Assembly: GCA_958296285.1 (NCBI GenBank)
Contig: OY282459.1
Span: forward strand, 1,004,367-1,068,366
DNA from: an uncultured Alphaproteobacteria bacterium
Lineage (GTDB): Bacteria > Pseudomonadota > Alphaproteobacteria > JAPOUT01 > G958296285
DNA length: 64,000 bases
Direction of reading: 5' to 3'
Shown: positions 36,827 through 47,168 of the stretch, in pieces
Position numbering within the stretch: the stretch's first letter is position 1
How the letters are laid out: each line of letters opens with the position of its first letter
Made by a program: the position numbers and the translations under genes
The notes under the pieces: model-generated
Told to the model about the DNA's origin: nothing
Database searches by the model: none
The model's input: the letters and a program-made list of their open reading frames with translations, nothing else

Positions 36827-38500
36827 ATGCAAAAAGAACGCCTCTACATCTTCGACACAACCCTCCGCGACGGCCAACAAGCCCACGGCGTGGACTTCAG
36901 CGTCCAAGAAAAAAATACCATCGCCAAAATGCTCGACAACCTCGGAATAGACTACATAGAAGGCGGATACCCAGGCGCAAACCCCACCGATACCGCCTTC
37001 TTCCATAAACCCCCAAAACTCAAAACAGCCCGCCTCACCGCCTTCGGAATGACAAAACGACCAGGACGATCCGCCGAAAACGACCCCGACCTCTCCGAAA
37101 TCCTCAACACATCCGCGCCCGCCATCTGCCTCGTCGCCAAAAGCTGGGACTTCCACGTCCATACAGCCCTCGCCATCAGCCTCAAAGAAAATCTGGACAA
37201 TATCGCAGAATCTATCCAAACCACCGCCGCCAAACGCAAAGAACCCATGATGGACGCCGAACACTTCTTTGACGGATACAAAACCAACCCCCAATACGCC
37301 ATGCAATGCCTCCACGCCGCATTGGACGCAGGCGCGAAATGGATCATCCTCTGCGACACCAACGGCGGAACCCAACCCCACGAAATCTCCGAAATCGTCT
37401 CCAAAGTCTGCGAAAAAATCCCCGGACAACAAATCGGAATCCACGCCCATAACGACACCGAACAAGCCGTCGCCAACTCCCTCGCCGCCATCCGCGCGGG
37501 CGCTAGACAAATCCAAGGCACAATCAACGGACTCGGAGAACGATGCGGAAACGCGAACCTCGTCAGCATCCTCCCAACCCTCCTCTTTAAGAAAAGCTTC
37601 CATGAACGCTTCCAAACCGCCATCACCGCCGCCAAACTGAAAGACCTCACCCTGTTCTCCCGAACCTTTGACGACCTCCTCAACCGAAGACCGAACCCCT
37701 ACGCGCCCTATGTCGGACAATCCGCCTTCGCCCATAAAGGCGGAATCCACGTCTCCGCCGTCCTCAAAGACCCCCGAACCTACGAACATCTGCCGCCCGA
37801 AAAAATCGGCAACCGCCGCGAAATCCTCGTCTCACGACAGGCAGGCAAGTCCAACATCCTAGACAGCCTCGCCGCCGCAGGCATCAAAGCCGAGCCAAAA
37901 GATCCCCGCCTCGCCAAACTGCTCGCCCATATCAAAGAGCGCGAGCATCTGGGATACGCCTATGATGACGCCAACGCATCCTTCCGAATCCTCGCCGAAA
38001 GCGCCTTCGGACGAATCCCAAACTATTTCACAATCCCCTCCTACCGCGTCATCGTGGAGCGCCGAAACAACGCCCAAGGCAAACGCATCACCGTCGCCGA
38101 AGCTGTCGTCAAAACCCATATCGCAGGCGAGGAATATATCGGCTACGGCGAAGGAAACGGACCCGTCAACGCTCTGGATCACGCCCTGCGAGAATCTCTG
38201 CGCCTCTATAAGCGCCCAATCTCCGATCTGCGCCTCCTGGATTATAAAGTCCGAATCCTCACCTCAGGAACCGAAGCCGTCACGCGAGTCGTCATAGAAA
38301 GCGCCGGCGGCAGCGGAGCAAGCTGGCGCACCGTCGGAATCTCGCCCAATATCGTGGAAGCCTCCTTCCAAGCGCTCCGCGACAGCGTGCTGTTCAAATT
38401 CCTCGCCGAGAAGGTCGCGCCCCGCGGTGAAAAACCCGGAAAAACCGAAAAGACGCCAAAAACCCTAAAAAAGCAAAAAAAACGCCCTCATCAGCCGTAA
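36827..38500 (+). CDS. cimA: (R)-citramalate synthase
   Basis: A 557-residue enzyme joining pyruvate and acetyl-CoA to citramalate, a threonine-independent route to 2-oxobutanoate and isoleucine. The HMGL-like catalytic barrel starts FDTTLRDGQQAHGVDFS near residue 8, has metal ligands in GIHAHNDTEQAVANS near 203 and GERCGNANL near 235. A communication region and LeuA-type regulatory dimer domain follow (after about 400). Length and the ending match CimA better than 2-isopropylmalate synthase. A Lys-rich tail is odd. The 5-prime half is very G-poor (37081-37140: 30 C, 9 G) and two of the rare TCGA sites lie in its first 110 bases. Confidence 0.93.
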   Translation: MQKERLYIFDTTLRDGQQAHGVDFSVQEKNTIAKMLDNLGIDYIEGGYPGANPTDTAFFHKPPKLKTARLTAFGMTKRPGRSAENDPDLSEILNTSAPAICLVAKSWDFHVHTALAISLKENLDNIAESIQTTAAKRKEPMMDAEHFFDGYKTNPQYAMQCLHAALDAGAKWIILCDTNGGTQPHEISEIVSKVCEKIPGQQIGIHAHNDTEQAVANSLAAIRAGARQIQGTINGLGERCGNANLVSILPTLLFKKSFHERFQTAITAAKLKDLTLFSRTFDDLLNRRPNPYAPYVGQSAFAHKGGIHVSAVLKDPRTYEHLPPEKIGNRREILVSRQAGKSNILDSLAAAGIKAEPKDPRLAKLLAHIKEREHLGYAYDDANASFRILAESAFGRIPNYFTIPSYRVIVERRNNAQGKRITVAEAVVKTHIAGEEYIGYGEGNGPVNALDHALRESLRLYKRPISDLRLLDYKVRILTSGTEAVTRVVIESAGGSGASWRTVGISPNIVEASFQALRDSVLFKFLAEKVAPRGEKPGKTEKTPKTLKKQKKRPHQP

Positions 38501-38647
38501 AAAGACAGAATTTCGCAAGAGGCTCTTTACCTTTTCGCAAGAGTTTGGTCTTATTAACCTTAAGGCAGGAGAGGAGGAGAGCCTCTACGGGGCGAGCCTC
38601 TCTTGGCTTCTCTTGGGCGCTTTCGCATCATGGCGAGGGAGAAAATT

Positions 38648-39661
38648 ATGTATCGCATCTTGCTTATCGGTCTGGGGATCGCGCTCGCCGCCATCGCCGG
38701 AATCTATATCTATATCCAAAGCGGAGACTCGTCTGAGCGCATCGCCCAAAAAACGAAACCCGCTCCGCCGCGCCAATCTTGGCAAGCTTCGCCGCCCTCG
38801 CCCTCTTCGCAAAGCCCGCAATCCTCGCCCGCCGCGCCAAGCGCCGTCATCCACCCCACGATAGACCATGTCCGCATCGCCAAAGACGGCATGGCCGTCA
38901 TTTCGGGATACGCGCAGCCCGCTTCCGACAATGACCTTCTTAACCGCGACAAAACGCTCGGCAGCGCCAAAGCCAACGCGCAGGGCGCTTGGACAATCCT
39001 GATAGAAAAACCGCTCAAGCCCGGCGAACTCTCTTTGCGGATTCGCTCGCGCTTGACGAATGGCGAAATCCTCTTCTCGCGGCAGAGTCTGGCGATTGTC
39101 GTGCCGGCGCGCGAATCCCAAAGCGAGGCGCTCGCGCTCGTCAGCGAGCCCGGCAAGGCGAGCCGAGTCGTCCAAAGCCCGGATCAGGGCATCGCCACCG
39201 AAATGGGCGAGCTCCTCGTGGAAAATATAGATTATGACGATAAAGGGCGCGTCATCGTCTCGGGGCGCGCCGACAAAAACACCGTGATCCGAGCCTATAT
39301 GGACAATCGCTATATCGGCGAAATCGGCGTGGACGCCAAAACCGAAAGCTGGGAACTGGTCTCCGAAGACGCCATCGCCCCCGGAATCTACACGATGCGC
39401 GTGGATCAGGTGGATGACACAGGCACTGTCCTCGCCCGCCTCGCTCTGCCCTTCAAGTTCGCCTCCCAAGAAGAGATCGCCAAACTGCGCGACAATCCGG
39501 GCAATGTCATGATACAGCCAGGCCACAATCTTTGGACTATCGCGCGCAATCTCTATGGCAAAGGCGTTCTTTATACGGTCATTTATCTGAACAATAAGGA
39601 TCGGATTCTTGATCCCGATCTGATCTTCCCGGGGCAGGTTTTCACAACGCCCGATCTTTGA
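38648..39661 (+). CDS. LysM-domain envelope protein with bacterial Ig-like region
   Basis: A 337-residue protein with an N-terminal membrane anchor or signal ([19 protein letters not shown]), a Pro/Ser/Ala-rich linker (about 30-75), Ig-like beta regions (about 80-270: [17 protein letters not shown] near 205) and a C-terminal LysM domain ([26 protein letters not shown] to [10 protein letters not shown]), which binds peptidoglycan. The start at 38648 has GAGGGAGA upstream; an ATG six codons earlier is possible. This architecture is common in alphaproteobacteria, but its role is not settled. Confidence 0.85.
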   Translation: MYRILLIGLGIALAAIAGIYIYIQSGDSSERIAQKTKPAPPRQSWQASPPSPSSQSPQSSPAAPSAVIHPTIDHVRIAKDGMAVISGYAQPASDNDLLNRDKTLGSAKANAQGAWTILIEKPLKPGELSLRIRSRLTNGEILFSRQSLAIVVPARESQSEALALVSEPGKASRVVQSPDQGIATEMGELLVENIDYDDKGRVIVSGRADKNTVIRAYMDNRYIGEIGVDAKTESWELVSEDAIAPGIYTMRVDQVDDTGTVLARLALPFKFASQEEIAKLRDNPGNVMIQPGHNLWTIARNLYGKGVLYTVIYLNNKDRILDPDLIFPGQVFTTPDL

Positions 39662-39678
39662 GAGAGGGCAGTCGTCTC

Positions 39679-40425
39679 GTGTCTCCCGCTGATTTTCTAT
39701 CGCCGATCCACAGGGAAGGCTATCCGTTTCTAGCGATTTTCCTCGCCGTGACGGCGATCGCCTTTATGCTCTGGGAGCCTCTTGGCTGGCTCGGAACTGT
39801 GCTGACGGCTTGGTGCGCCTATTTCTTCCGCGATCCGCCGCGCGTGACGCCGGAGCGGCAAGGCTGCATCGTCAGCCCGGCTGACGGAATCATCCTCGCC
39901 TGCGACAAAGCTGCGCCGCCTCCCGAAATCAATATGGGCGGCGCGCCGCATCACCGCGTCAGCATCTTTATGAGCGCCTTGGACTGCCATATCAATCGCG
40001 CCCCTGTCGCCGGCACAGTGGAAAATCACGTCTATCGCCCCGGACTTTTCTTCAACGCCTCCCTTGACAAAGCGAGCCAGCATAATGAGCGCTGCTCGCT
40101 CCATATCCGAACCGATGACGGCAGCGACATCGCTGTCGTGCAAATCGCCGGACTGCTCGCGCGCCGAATCGTCAATTGGGGCGGCGAAGGACGCCATCTC
40201 AAAATCGGCGAGCGCTTCGGAATGATCCGCTTCGGCAGCCGCGTGGAACTTTATCTGCCTCTCTCCATGACGGTGCTGGCGCTGCGCGGGCAGACCGTCA
40301 TCGCCGGCGAGACTGTCCTCGCCCACGCCGCGCAAGCCGCCGAAAAACGCAGCCGCCCAAGCCCGAAACCATCGCCGTCCAACGCCGGCAAGAGGAGCCA
40401 GAAAGATGAAATTGCGGGGATCTAA
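39679..40425 (+). CDS. psd: Phosphatidylserine decarboxylase proenzyme
   Basis: A 248-residue short-form enzyme converting phosphatidylserine to phosphatidylethanolamine at the inner membrane. The N-terminus has one membrane segment; the pyruvoyl-forming self-cleavage site is [11 protein letters not shown] near residue 190, with Gly-Ser as the cut. Conserved FRDPPR and VSPADG lie near 50-70. The GTG at 39679 is preferred because AGAGAGGG lies upstream; a TTG at 39658 is also in frame. It overlaps pssA by 20 bases, and the two enzymes act in sequence. Confidence 0.95.
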   Translation: MSPADFLSPIHREGYPFLAIFLAVTAIAFMLWEPLGWLGTVLTAWCAYFFRDPPRVTPERQGCIVSPADGIILACDKAAPPPEINMGGAPHHRVSIFMSALDCHINRAPVAGTVENHVYRPGLFFNASLDKASQHNERCSLHIRTDDGSDIAVVQIAGLLARRIVNWGGEGRHLKIGERFGMIRFGSRVELYLPLSMTVLALRGQTVIAGETVLAHAAQAAEKRSRPSPKPSPSNAGKRSQKDEIAGI

Positions 40426-41320
40426 ACTCCATTTGGTCTCTTCGGGAGGCGGGATGCGCGGACGGATCGGCACATTTCCGCTTCGCCGTCTGGTTCCGCT
40501 CTCGGTGACTCTTTTCGCGCTTTGTCTTGGTCTGACGGCGATTCGTCTGGCGATAGAAGGGCGGTTTGACTTGGCGGTCGGCGCGATCATTTTGGCGTGC
40601 GTCATGGATTTCTTGGACGGGCTTTTGGCGCGTCTTCTGAAAAGCGCCTCCAAATTCGGCGCGGAGCTGGATTCTCTCGCCGACTGCCTCAATTTCGGAA
40701 TCGCGCCCCCGATGCTCCTCTATCTCTGGACGATGGACGGTCTCGGCAATTTCGGATGGATCTGCGCTCTCTTCTACGCGATTTGCTGCGCTCTGCGGCT
40801 CGCCCGCTTCAACACCGATTTGGACGAGAAAGGGAAATCGGCGGCGGCGCAGGCTTGGGAAAGCGCCTATTTCATAGGCGTCCCGGCGCCGTCCGGCGCC
40901 GGGCTGGTTTTGATCCCCTTTTATCTTCATTTTTTGGGCGTGATTCCGGGGATGGTCGCCGCGCCGGCGTCCGCCATTCTCTGCATCGCGGTCGGGCTTT
41001 TGATGGTCAGCCGAATTCCGACCTTCTCGCTCAAGACCACGACCCGAATCCGTCCCGATTTGGTTCTGCCGCTGCTCCTGATGATCGCCTTTCTAGGCGC
41101 GGTGATCGCCAATTATCCGTGGATGTCTTTCACGGCGATGGCGCTGCTCTATATCGCCGTCATTCCGATCTCCGCCGCCTCCTATGGACGCGCCCGCGCC
41201 GCCGCCGCCAGCATGGAAGAAAGCCGCCAGACCCCCGCGCCCGCCGCGCCGCCCTCGTCGCCCCCCGCCCCCGAGCAGAAAAGCGCAGGCGGCGGCTCTG
41301 ACAGAAGCAAGAGCGCCTAA
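40406..41320 (+). CDS. pssA: CDP-diacylglycerol--serine O-phosphatidyltransferase
   Basis: A 304-residue membrane enzyme making phosphatidylserine from CDP-diacylglycerol and serine. The CDP-alcohol phosphotransferase motif D-G-x2-A-R-x8-G-x3-D-x3-D is intact in [19 protein letters not shown] plus SLAD (near residue 70). About eight hydrophobic segments; the C-terminal 35 residues are Pro/Ala-rich. It overlaps the end of psd and is convergent with the efflux operon. Confidence 0.95.
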   Translation: MKLRGSKLHLVSSGGGMRGRIGTFPLRRLVPLSVTLFALCLGLTAIRLAIEGRFDLAVGAIILACVMDFLDGLLARLLKSASKFGAELDSLADCLNFGIAPPMLLYLWTMDGLGNFGWICALFYAICCALRLARFNTDLDEKGKSAAAQAWESAYFIGVPAPSGAGLVLIPFYLHFLGVIPGMVAAPASAILCIAVGLLMVSRIPTFSLKTTTRIRPDLVLPLLLMIAFLGAVIANYPWMSFTAMALLYIAVIPISAASYGRARAAAASMEESRQTPAPAAPPSSPPAPEQKSAGGGSDRSKSA

Positions 41321-41337
41321 CTTAAAACTGTTCCAGC

Positions 41338-44300
41338 CTATTCGGCAGGCTGAGGCTCGGCAGGACGCCGCTCTTTCAAAGACCCAACAGACCCAAAATG
41401 ACGGCCGATAAACTCGCGCGCCACTTGCGGCGCGGCGAGCATCACGGGAATCAGAATCAGCGTGATCATCGTGGCGAAGGCGAGACCCGAAATGATCGCT
41501 GTCGCCATCTGATACCACCATGCCGCCATCACGCCGCCCAGAGCAATCTCGCGCGTGAAAAGATTGATGTTCAACTGAGTCGCCATCGGCAGAAGACCGC
41601 AAATGGTCGTGATGGTCGTCAGCAGAATCGGGCGGAAGCGCTGTCCGGCGGTGCGCAGAATCGCCTCAAATTTGTCCGAGAACTCCAAAGAGAGCCGGTG
41701 ATAAGTGTCTATCAGAACAATGCTGTTATTCACGACAATGCCGGCGAGCGCGATGATCCCCGTCCCGGTCATCAGAATGCTGAAAGCCTGCCCGGTGATC
41801 AGCATCCCCAGCATCACGCCAAAGACCGAAAGAATCACGGTGGAGAGAGTCAAAAAGGCATGGTAGAAACTGTTGAACTGCGTCACCAAGATGATGAACA
41901 TCAGGAAAAGCGCGCCGACCATCGCGTTTCGCAGAAAAGCGCCCGATTCCTCCTGCTCCTCATTCGCGCCGCGAAAGCGCCAAAAAATGCCGGCGCGCGG
42001 GAAATCCTGCTTTTCCATCCACGCTCTGATCTCTTTCATTTTGTCGTCCGCCAGAATCTTCTTGCCGGTCTTCGGATTGATGTCGGTGCGCATCAGGATT
42101 CGCATTCTCGGAAGGGCATCCACGCGCTCCAGCGTATCCACGCGCGCCGCCGGAACGCGCGTGACGAAATTGCTCACCGGCAGAGGTCCCTGCGGGGTCG
42201 GAATCCGAAGGGCGTCCAGCTGATCCAAGACGCGCCCGTCCTGCGGGAAGCGGAGGCGGATATCCACCTCCTCCTCGGCGTCGTCGGGGCTGTAGGTTCC
42301 CATCAGCACGCCTGTCGTCACGAGCTGCACGACTGTCCCGACTGTCACGACATCCACATTGTAATAGCCGACCCGCTCGCGATCTATTTCCAGCGCCCAC
42401 TCCACGCCGGGCAGAGGCAGCGTATCCTCAACATCTATGATTCCGGGAACTGTGTCCAAATGGGCGCGGATCGTCTTGGTGGCTTTGGTCAGGGCGGCGC
42501 GGCTTGTTCCGCGCAGTTCTATTTGGATGTCTTTGCCTGTCGGCGGCCCGCTCGCTTCTTTGGCGATCTCGGTGTGGATGCCCGGAATCAGCGCCGCACG
42601 GCGTCTGATTTCGTTGAGAATGACATCGCTCGCGCGGCGCGTCTCATAGGGCGCGAGCTCAAAGAAAATGGAGGCGATCTGATCGGCGGGCGGCTGGCTC
42701 CTGCCTCTGCCGCTGCCGCGCGTGGCGGGCGGCCCTATTCTGTTGACGACATTAATCACGCCATCGGTGGAAAGCACGATGCGCTCCACCTCATCCACCA
42801 GATCGCGCATATCCTCCAGCGACAGATTGCCCCGCGCCCGCACAGTGACTGTCGCGCGATCCACTTCGCCATCCACCGAGAAGAGGACGCCATTGTTGAA
42901 ATTGGAATAGAAGAAAAAGATGCTGACGAGAATCGTGAGCATCCCCGCCAAAACGAGGAGAGGGCGGCGCAGCAATTTGTCCAAAAAGCGGACATAGCGT
43001 CCGGTGATTCCGCTTAACGCGCGGATGTCGCCGCCCGTCCCGGCGAGGCTGCTGAGCTGATCGCGCTCGCGCTTATCGGCGACCGTCTTGCCCATCCGCG
43101 CGCCGATTGTCGGCAGGAAGAAGAGCGCCACGATGAAAGAGGCCGACAGCACCAAAATCACCATCATCGGCAGATAGCTCATAAAGCGTCCCGAGACGCC
43201 GGGCCAGAGGAGGAGCGGCAGAAACGCCGCCAGAGTCGTGGCGGTGGAAGAGGCGATCGGCCAAAACATGCGCTTCGCCGCGAGCGCGTAAGCCTCGCCC
43301 TTCGGAAACCCCTCCGCCATTTTGCGATCGGCATATTCCACGATCACGATCGCGGCATCCACCAGAAGCCCCACGCAAAAGACCATGCCGAACATCACCA
43401 TCATATTGATCGTCATGCCCATCAGCGAGAGGATCAGGAAGGCGATCATGAAAGAACTCGGAATCGCGAAGCCGACCAAACTCCCAGAGCGCAAGCCTAG
43501 CGCGCCGACCACGACAATCATCACCAAGACGACCGCCGCCAAAATGGAACTCTGAAGCCAATCCAGCGCGCGGAAAATCCAAACCGACTCGTCCAGCGAG
43601 TAATCGATATGAATGGAGGAGGGCTTGTCTTTGGTCGCCTCATCCACCAAATGGCGTATCGTGCCGGTCATCTCTATGATGTTCGCGCCTAGACGCTTCC
43701 GCGCCTGCAGAATCACGGCGGGGCGTCCGTTGAAGCGCGCCAAAGTGGAGGCGCGCTTATAGGTGCGGCGGATTTCGGCGATGTCGCGCAGACGCACCGT
43801 GCCTTCCTCGGTCGTGGCGATCGTCAGATCCAACAGATCGTCCCGCGTCTCAATCAAGCCCGGCACTTTGACGGCGAAGCGTCCGCGATCCGATTCCAGC
43901 GCGCCTGCCGGCACGAGCTGGTTGTTTCGCCCGACAATCCCCAAGACCTGCCCCATATCCAAATCATGGGTTTCCAACTGAGTCGGATTGATGACGACCT
44001 CCAACAGATCTTCGCGCTTGCCGTCCACATCCACCTCCAAGACGGAGGGGATGGCTTCTATGAGATTTTTCAGCCTGTCGGCATAGCCGTAGAGGGTGCG
44101 GCTCGGCACGTCTCCGGAAATCACGACAAAGATCGCCGGGAAGGTCGCCGTGTTGAACTCCGTGACGACAGGCTCTTCGGCGTCTTCCGGCAGTTCGGCG
44201 CGGGCGATATCGGCTTTGTTCCGCACATCGGAGAGGACTTTGTCCTTGTCAAAACTCACGTCAAATTCCAGCGCGATGCCCGCGTGGTTCTGCGCGGCGA

Positions 44301-44550
44301 CGCTGGTGATTTCCTTCAAGCCCTCCAAACTTCTGAGTTCGCGCTCCATCGGACGCACGAGCAGCCGCTCCGAATCTTCAGGCGAGATGCCGGGATAGGG
44401 AATGGAGACATAAACGAAGGGAATCGGAATGTCGGGATCGGATTCGCGCGGCAGCGAAAGATAAGAGACGACCCCCGCCCCAACCATGACGAGCATTAAT
44501 GTCAGAGTCGTCCTAAAGCGCGCGATGACGTTGTCAATGAGAGCGTTCAT
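41338..44550 (-). CDS. RND-family efflux pump, inner-membrane subunit
   Basis: A 1070-residue proton-driven transporter. Twelve membrane helices and two large periplasmic loops are apparent. The relay region FCVGLLVDAAIVIVEYADRKM is near residue 390; SFMIAFLILSLMGMTINMMVMFG is TM4-like and TGTGIIALAGIVVNNSIVLIDTYHR near 935 is TM10-like. The relay aspartate pair typical of HAE1 pumps appears as one Asp (LVDAAI), so the subfamily is uncertain; substrates could be hydrophobic compounds. It overlaps the adaptor gene by 4 bases. No outer-membrane TolC gene is adjacent. One rare TCGA at about 43603. Confidence 0.92.
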   Translation of the reverse strand: MNALIDNVIARFRTTLTLMLVMVGAGVVSYLSLPRESDPDIPIPFVYVSIPYPGISPEDSERLLVRPMERELRSLEGLKEITSVAAQNHAGIALEFDVSFDKDKVLSDVRNKADIARAELPEDAEEPVVTEFNTATFPAIFVVISGDVPSRTLYGYADRLKNLIEAIPSVLEVDVDGKREDLLEVVINPTQLETHDLDMGQVLGIVGRNNQLVPAGALESDRGRFAVKVPGLIETRDDLLDLTIATTEEGTVRLRDIAEIRRTYKRASTLARFNGRPAVILQARKRLGANIIEMTGTIRHLVDEATKDKPSSIHIDYSLDESVWIFRALDWLQSSILAAVVLVMIVVVGALGLRSGSLVGFAIPSSFMIAFLILSLMGMTINMMVMFGMVFCVGLLVDAAIVIVEYADRKMAEGFPKGEAYALAAKRMFWPIASSTATTLAAFLPLLLWPGVSGRFMSYLPMMVILVLSASFIVALFFLPTIGARMGKTVADKRERDQLSSLAGTGGDIRALSGITGRYVRFLDKLLRRPLLVLAGMLTILVSIFFFYSNFNNGVLFSVDGEVDRATVTVRARGNLSLEDMRDLVDEVERIVLSTDGVINVVNRIGPPATRGSGRGRSQPPADQIASIFFELAPYETRRASDVILNEIRRRAALIPGIHTEIAKEASGPPTGKDIQIELRGTSRAALTKATKTIRAHLDTVPGIIDVEDTLPLPGVEWALEIDRERVGYYNVDVVTVGTVVQLVTTGVLMGTYSPDDAEEEVDIRLRFPQDGRVLDQLDALRIPTPQGPLPVSNFVTRVPAARVDTLERVDALPRMRILMRTDINPKTGKKILADDKMKEIRAWMEKQDFPRAGIFWRFRGANEEQEESGAFLRNAMVGALFLMFIILVTQFNSFYHAFLTLSTVILSVFGVMLGMLITGQAFSILMTGTGIIALAGIVVNNSIVLIDTYHRLSLEFSDKFEAILRTAGQRFRPILLTTITTICGLLPMATQLNINLFTREIALGGVMAAWWYQMATAIISGLAFATMITLILIPVMLAAPQVAREFIGRHFGSVGSLKERRPAEPQPAE

Positions 44551-46103
44551 GATTCGGCGCCCAAAGCGTCGCTGGCGGATTGTCTTTCTGTCGCCGGGGT
44601 TGTCGCGGCGGGGGCGAGGGGCGGGGGCGCGTCAGGAGTGGGGGGCGTGGGCGTGGCGACAGGAGCGGCAGTCTCGGCGGGGATGGCGGGAGCGGGAGGC
44701 GCGGGCGCGGCGACAGGCGCGGGCGGCGCGGGGGCGGCAACAGCAGGCGCGGGGGCGGCAGGGGCGGCGACAGCAGGAGCGGGCGCGGCGACAGGAGCAG
44801 GGGGCGCGGGCGCGGCGGATGGCTCGGGTTCGGCGGGAGCGGCAGGGATAGCGGGCGCGGCAGGAGTGGCGACAGGAGCGGCAGCCGATGCGGCGGGCGG
44901 TTCAGGCTCGGCGGCGAGATCGGATTTCAAGAGTTCCTCCTCGGCGAGTCCGACCTGCACGCCATCGCCGACATATTCCTGCCCGACCGTGATCAGCCGC
45001 GCCTTTCGCGGCAGTCCGGCGATCCAAACGGCTTCGCCTTCGCCCGAAATGATCTCCACTTTTTGGAAATGGGCGATATTGTCTTTGTCCAAAGTGCGGA
45101 CGCCGATCTCGCCGTCATCGCTCAAGCCCAAAATGGCGGGCGGAATCTTATGGACAGGCACGCGCTCGCTCGGAATATGAATCTCGGCGGTCATGCCCTC
45201 GCGCGCCTTGTCCGGGATGCTCTCCGCTTCCATCTCTATGCGGAAGGTTCGGGTTCGGCTGTCGGCGACGCTGGAAATATAGCGGAGTCTGCCTTCTATG
45301 CGGCGTCCATCCTTGAGGATCGCGTAGGCGGGCATGTTCAGCTGAAGGCGATGGAGATCGCGCTCCGAGACCTGTCCCGCCGTCACGAAGGGCGACAAAT
45401 CTATGACGGTGGCGCAGGGCGCGCCCGGATTCATATAGTCGCCTTTCTCCACATGGAGATTTTCCAAAAAGCCGTCAAAAGGCGCGACAATGGCGATGTT
45501 CTCCAGATCCATTTGGCTTTTCTTCAGACGCGCCTCGGCATTGTGATAGGCGGCGCGCGCCTGAGCGAGCTGAGTCGGCGCGCGATGCCCCTGCGCCGCC
45601 AATTTCTCCGCCGCCTTCAACTCCAAACGGCGGAGCGCCATCATCGCTTCCGATTCCTCGCGCGATTCCATCCGCGCATCCACCGACAGCAGACACAGAG
45701 ACGTCCCCTGCGAGACCTCCACGCCTTTTTCCAAAGGCACCGCCGCGACTGTGCCGACAGTCTCGGCGCGGACGGTCACTTTCCGATCCGCCTCGGTGCG
45801 CCCGCGAATGACAATCTCGCGCTGCCGCATCACCGCCACGCTCTCGCGGAAGCGCACGGCGGGAAGATTGGATTTCGCCGAAAAACCGTCCGCCATGACA
45901 GAGGCGGAATCGTCCGCTTTGAAGATTCCGGAGAGCATCCATATCCCGGTCAGCAGCGCCACCGAAACCGCCGTCAGATAGGAACCCCGAACAGGCAAAA
46001 ACTTTCGCGCGGCGGCGAGGGATTCGCGGAATCGCTTAATGTCTTGGATTTTCATGTCCGCAGCCCGCCGCAAAAAAAACGCATGACGCGATTTTCCCTT
46101 CAT
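44547..46103 (-). CDS. RND efflux periplasmic adaptor (MFP) with Pro/Ala-rich tail
   Basis: A 518-residue adaptor. A membrane anchor (SYLTAVSVALLTGIWMLSGIF) lies near residue 45; the lipoyl/biotinyl-like half RGRTEADRKVTVRAETVGTV, a helical hairpin (about 155-200) and the second lipoyl half (IVAPFDGFLENLHVEKGDYM near 210) follow, then beta-barrel parts. Residues about 400-510 are a low-complexity Ala/Pro/Val tail of repeated APAPPAPVAA-like units, unusual for an adaptor and perhaps a spacer through the periplasm. The start at 46103 follows GGGAG and AAGGGGG; ATG at 46055 is an alternative. Confidence 0.88.
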   Translation of the reverse strand: MKGKSRHAFFLRRAADMKIQDIKRFRESLAAARKFLPVRGSYLTAVSVALLTGIWMLSGIFKADDSASVMADGFSAKSNLPAVRFRESVAVMRQREIVIRGRTEADRKVTVRAETVGTVAAVPLEKGVEVSQGTSLCLLSVDARMESREESEAMMALRRLELKAAEKLAAQGHRAPTQLAQARAAYHNAEARLKKSQMDLENIAIVAPFDGFLENLHVEKGDYMNPGAPCATVIDLSPFVTAGQVSERDLHRLQLNMPAYAILKDGRRIEGRLRYISSVADSRTRTFRIEMEAESIPDKAREGMTAEIHIPSERVPVHKIPPAILGLSDDGEIGVRTLDKDNIAHFQKVEIISGEGEAVWIAGLPRKARLITVGQEYVGDGVQVGLAEEELLKSDLAAEPEPPAASAAAPVATPAAPAIPAAPAEPEPSAAPAPPAPVAAPAPAVAAPAAPAPAVAAPAPPAPVAAPAPPAPAIPAETAAPVATPTPPTPDAPPPLAPAATTPATERQSASDALGAES

Positions 46104-46181
46104 GCCCCCTTATGCTCCCTCACGCCATCATTTCGCAAGAAAGCGATTTTGTCTAGCTGTAATTCTTCAGCCGCGCGGGCG

Positions 46182-47162
46182 CTAGAAATCTTGGCGGCGG
46201 CGCGTCAGCCAGTCCGTCATCAGCCGATTGAGCTCGTCAGGACGCTCCTGCTGCGTCCAATGTCCGCAATCGGCGATGATATGTTTCTCCAAATCGGGGA
46301 CATATTTTTCCATGCCCTCCGCCATTTCGGGCGTCAGCACGATATCGTCCGCCGCCGAGATCATCAGGGACGGAGCGCGCGCCTTATCTTCAATATGCGC
46401 GCTTCTTTCCCAGTTCCGCGTGAAATTCCGATACCAATTGATTCCGCCCTCATAGCCTGTGGCTTCATAGGCTTCACGATAGACCGCCTGCTCTTCCGGG
46501 GTCAGAAGGGATTCGCCGCCCCATGTCGCCTCGTCCGCTCGGAAGCGCTTCATGAAGGCGAGATTCTTCGCCTCGGCCGGGAGTTTGTCATATTCGGCGC
46601 GCGAGATCGGAGTCCGATACCAAAAGCGGACGGAGCGCGCGACATCCTCCTCTAGGATTTTTTCCGCCTCGCCATATTTTTGGAAAAAGACGATATACAT
46701 CTCGTCCCCATAGGCTTCGCGCATCGCGGCGATCGGCTCGCGGGTCAGTCTCGGAATGAAGGGCGTATTGACGCCGATGATGCCCGCCACTCTGTCCGGA
46801 TGGCGCAGAGGCATCTGCCAAGCGACAATCCCGCCCCAATCATGTCCGCAGAAGACGGCTTTGGGGAGTTCCAGCGCGTCCAACAGATTGACGAGATCGG
46901 CGGTCAGATTCTCCATATCGTAAAGAGGCACGGCGGCTTCGCCTGACGGCGCGTTTTTGGGCGCGCCCGTTTTGCCGAAGCCTCTTTGGTCGGGCGCGAT
47001 CGCCCGAAAGCCCGCCTTCGCCAAAGCCGGCAGCTGACGCCGCCAAGAATAGGCGATCTCTGGAAAGCCATGACACAGAATGACGGGAAAGCCTTCGCCC
47101 TCCTCATAGACGGCGATGCGAAGCGCATCGGTCTCCACATAATGGGGTTTGGGAAAACTCAT
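46182..47162 (-). CDS. Alpha/beta hydrolase, epoxide-hydrolase-like
   Basis: A 326-residue enzyme of the epoxide hydrolase group. HGFPEIAYSWRRQ near residue 31 forms the oxyanion hole; the nucleophile Asp is in CGHDWGGIVAW near 106; a cap domain follows with a likely tyrosine in SVRFWYRTP; the acid is in SAADDIVLTPEMA and the histidine in DCGHWTQQERP near 300. An Asp nucleophile (not Ser) favours epoxide hydrolase or haloalkane dehalogenase; the sequence context fits epoxide hydrolase. It lies 6 bases after the TraT-like gene on the same strand. Confidence 0.86.
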   Translation of the reverse strand: MSFPKPHYVETDALRIAVYEEGEGFPVILCHGFPEIAYSWRRQLPALAKAGFRAIAPDQRGFGKTGAPKNAPSGEAAVPLYDMENLTADLVNLLDALELPKAVFCGHDWGGIVAWQMPLRHPDRVAGIIGVNTPFIPRLTREPIAAMREAYGDEMYIVFFQKYGEAEKILEEDVARSVRFWYRTPISRAEYDKLPAEAKNLAFMKRFRADEATWGGESLLTPEEQAVYREAYEATGYEGGINWYRNFTRNWERSAHIEDKARAPSLMISAADDIVLTPEMAEGMEKYVPDLEKHIIADCGHWTQQERPDELNRLMTDWLTRRRQDF

Positions 47163-47168
47163 CGGCGT

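Noticed and set aside
44580-46655. A 691-codon plus-strand frame opposite the efflux adaptor, Gly/Arg-rich
   Set aside because: It mirrors the Pro/Ala-rich adaptor tail; no Shine-Dalgarno or recognisable domain.
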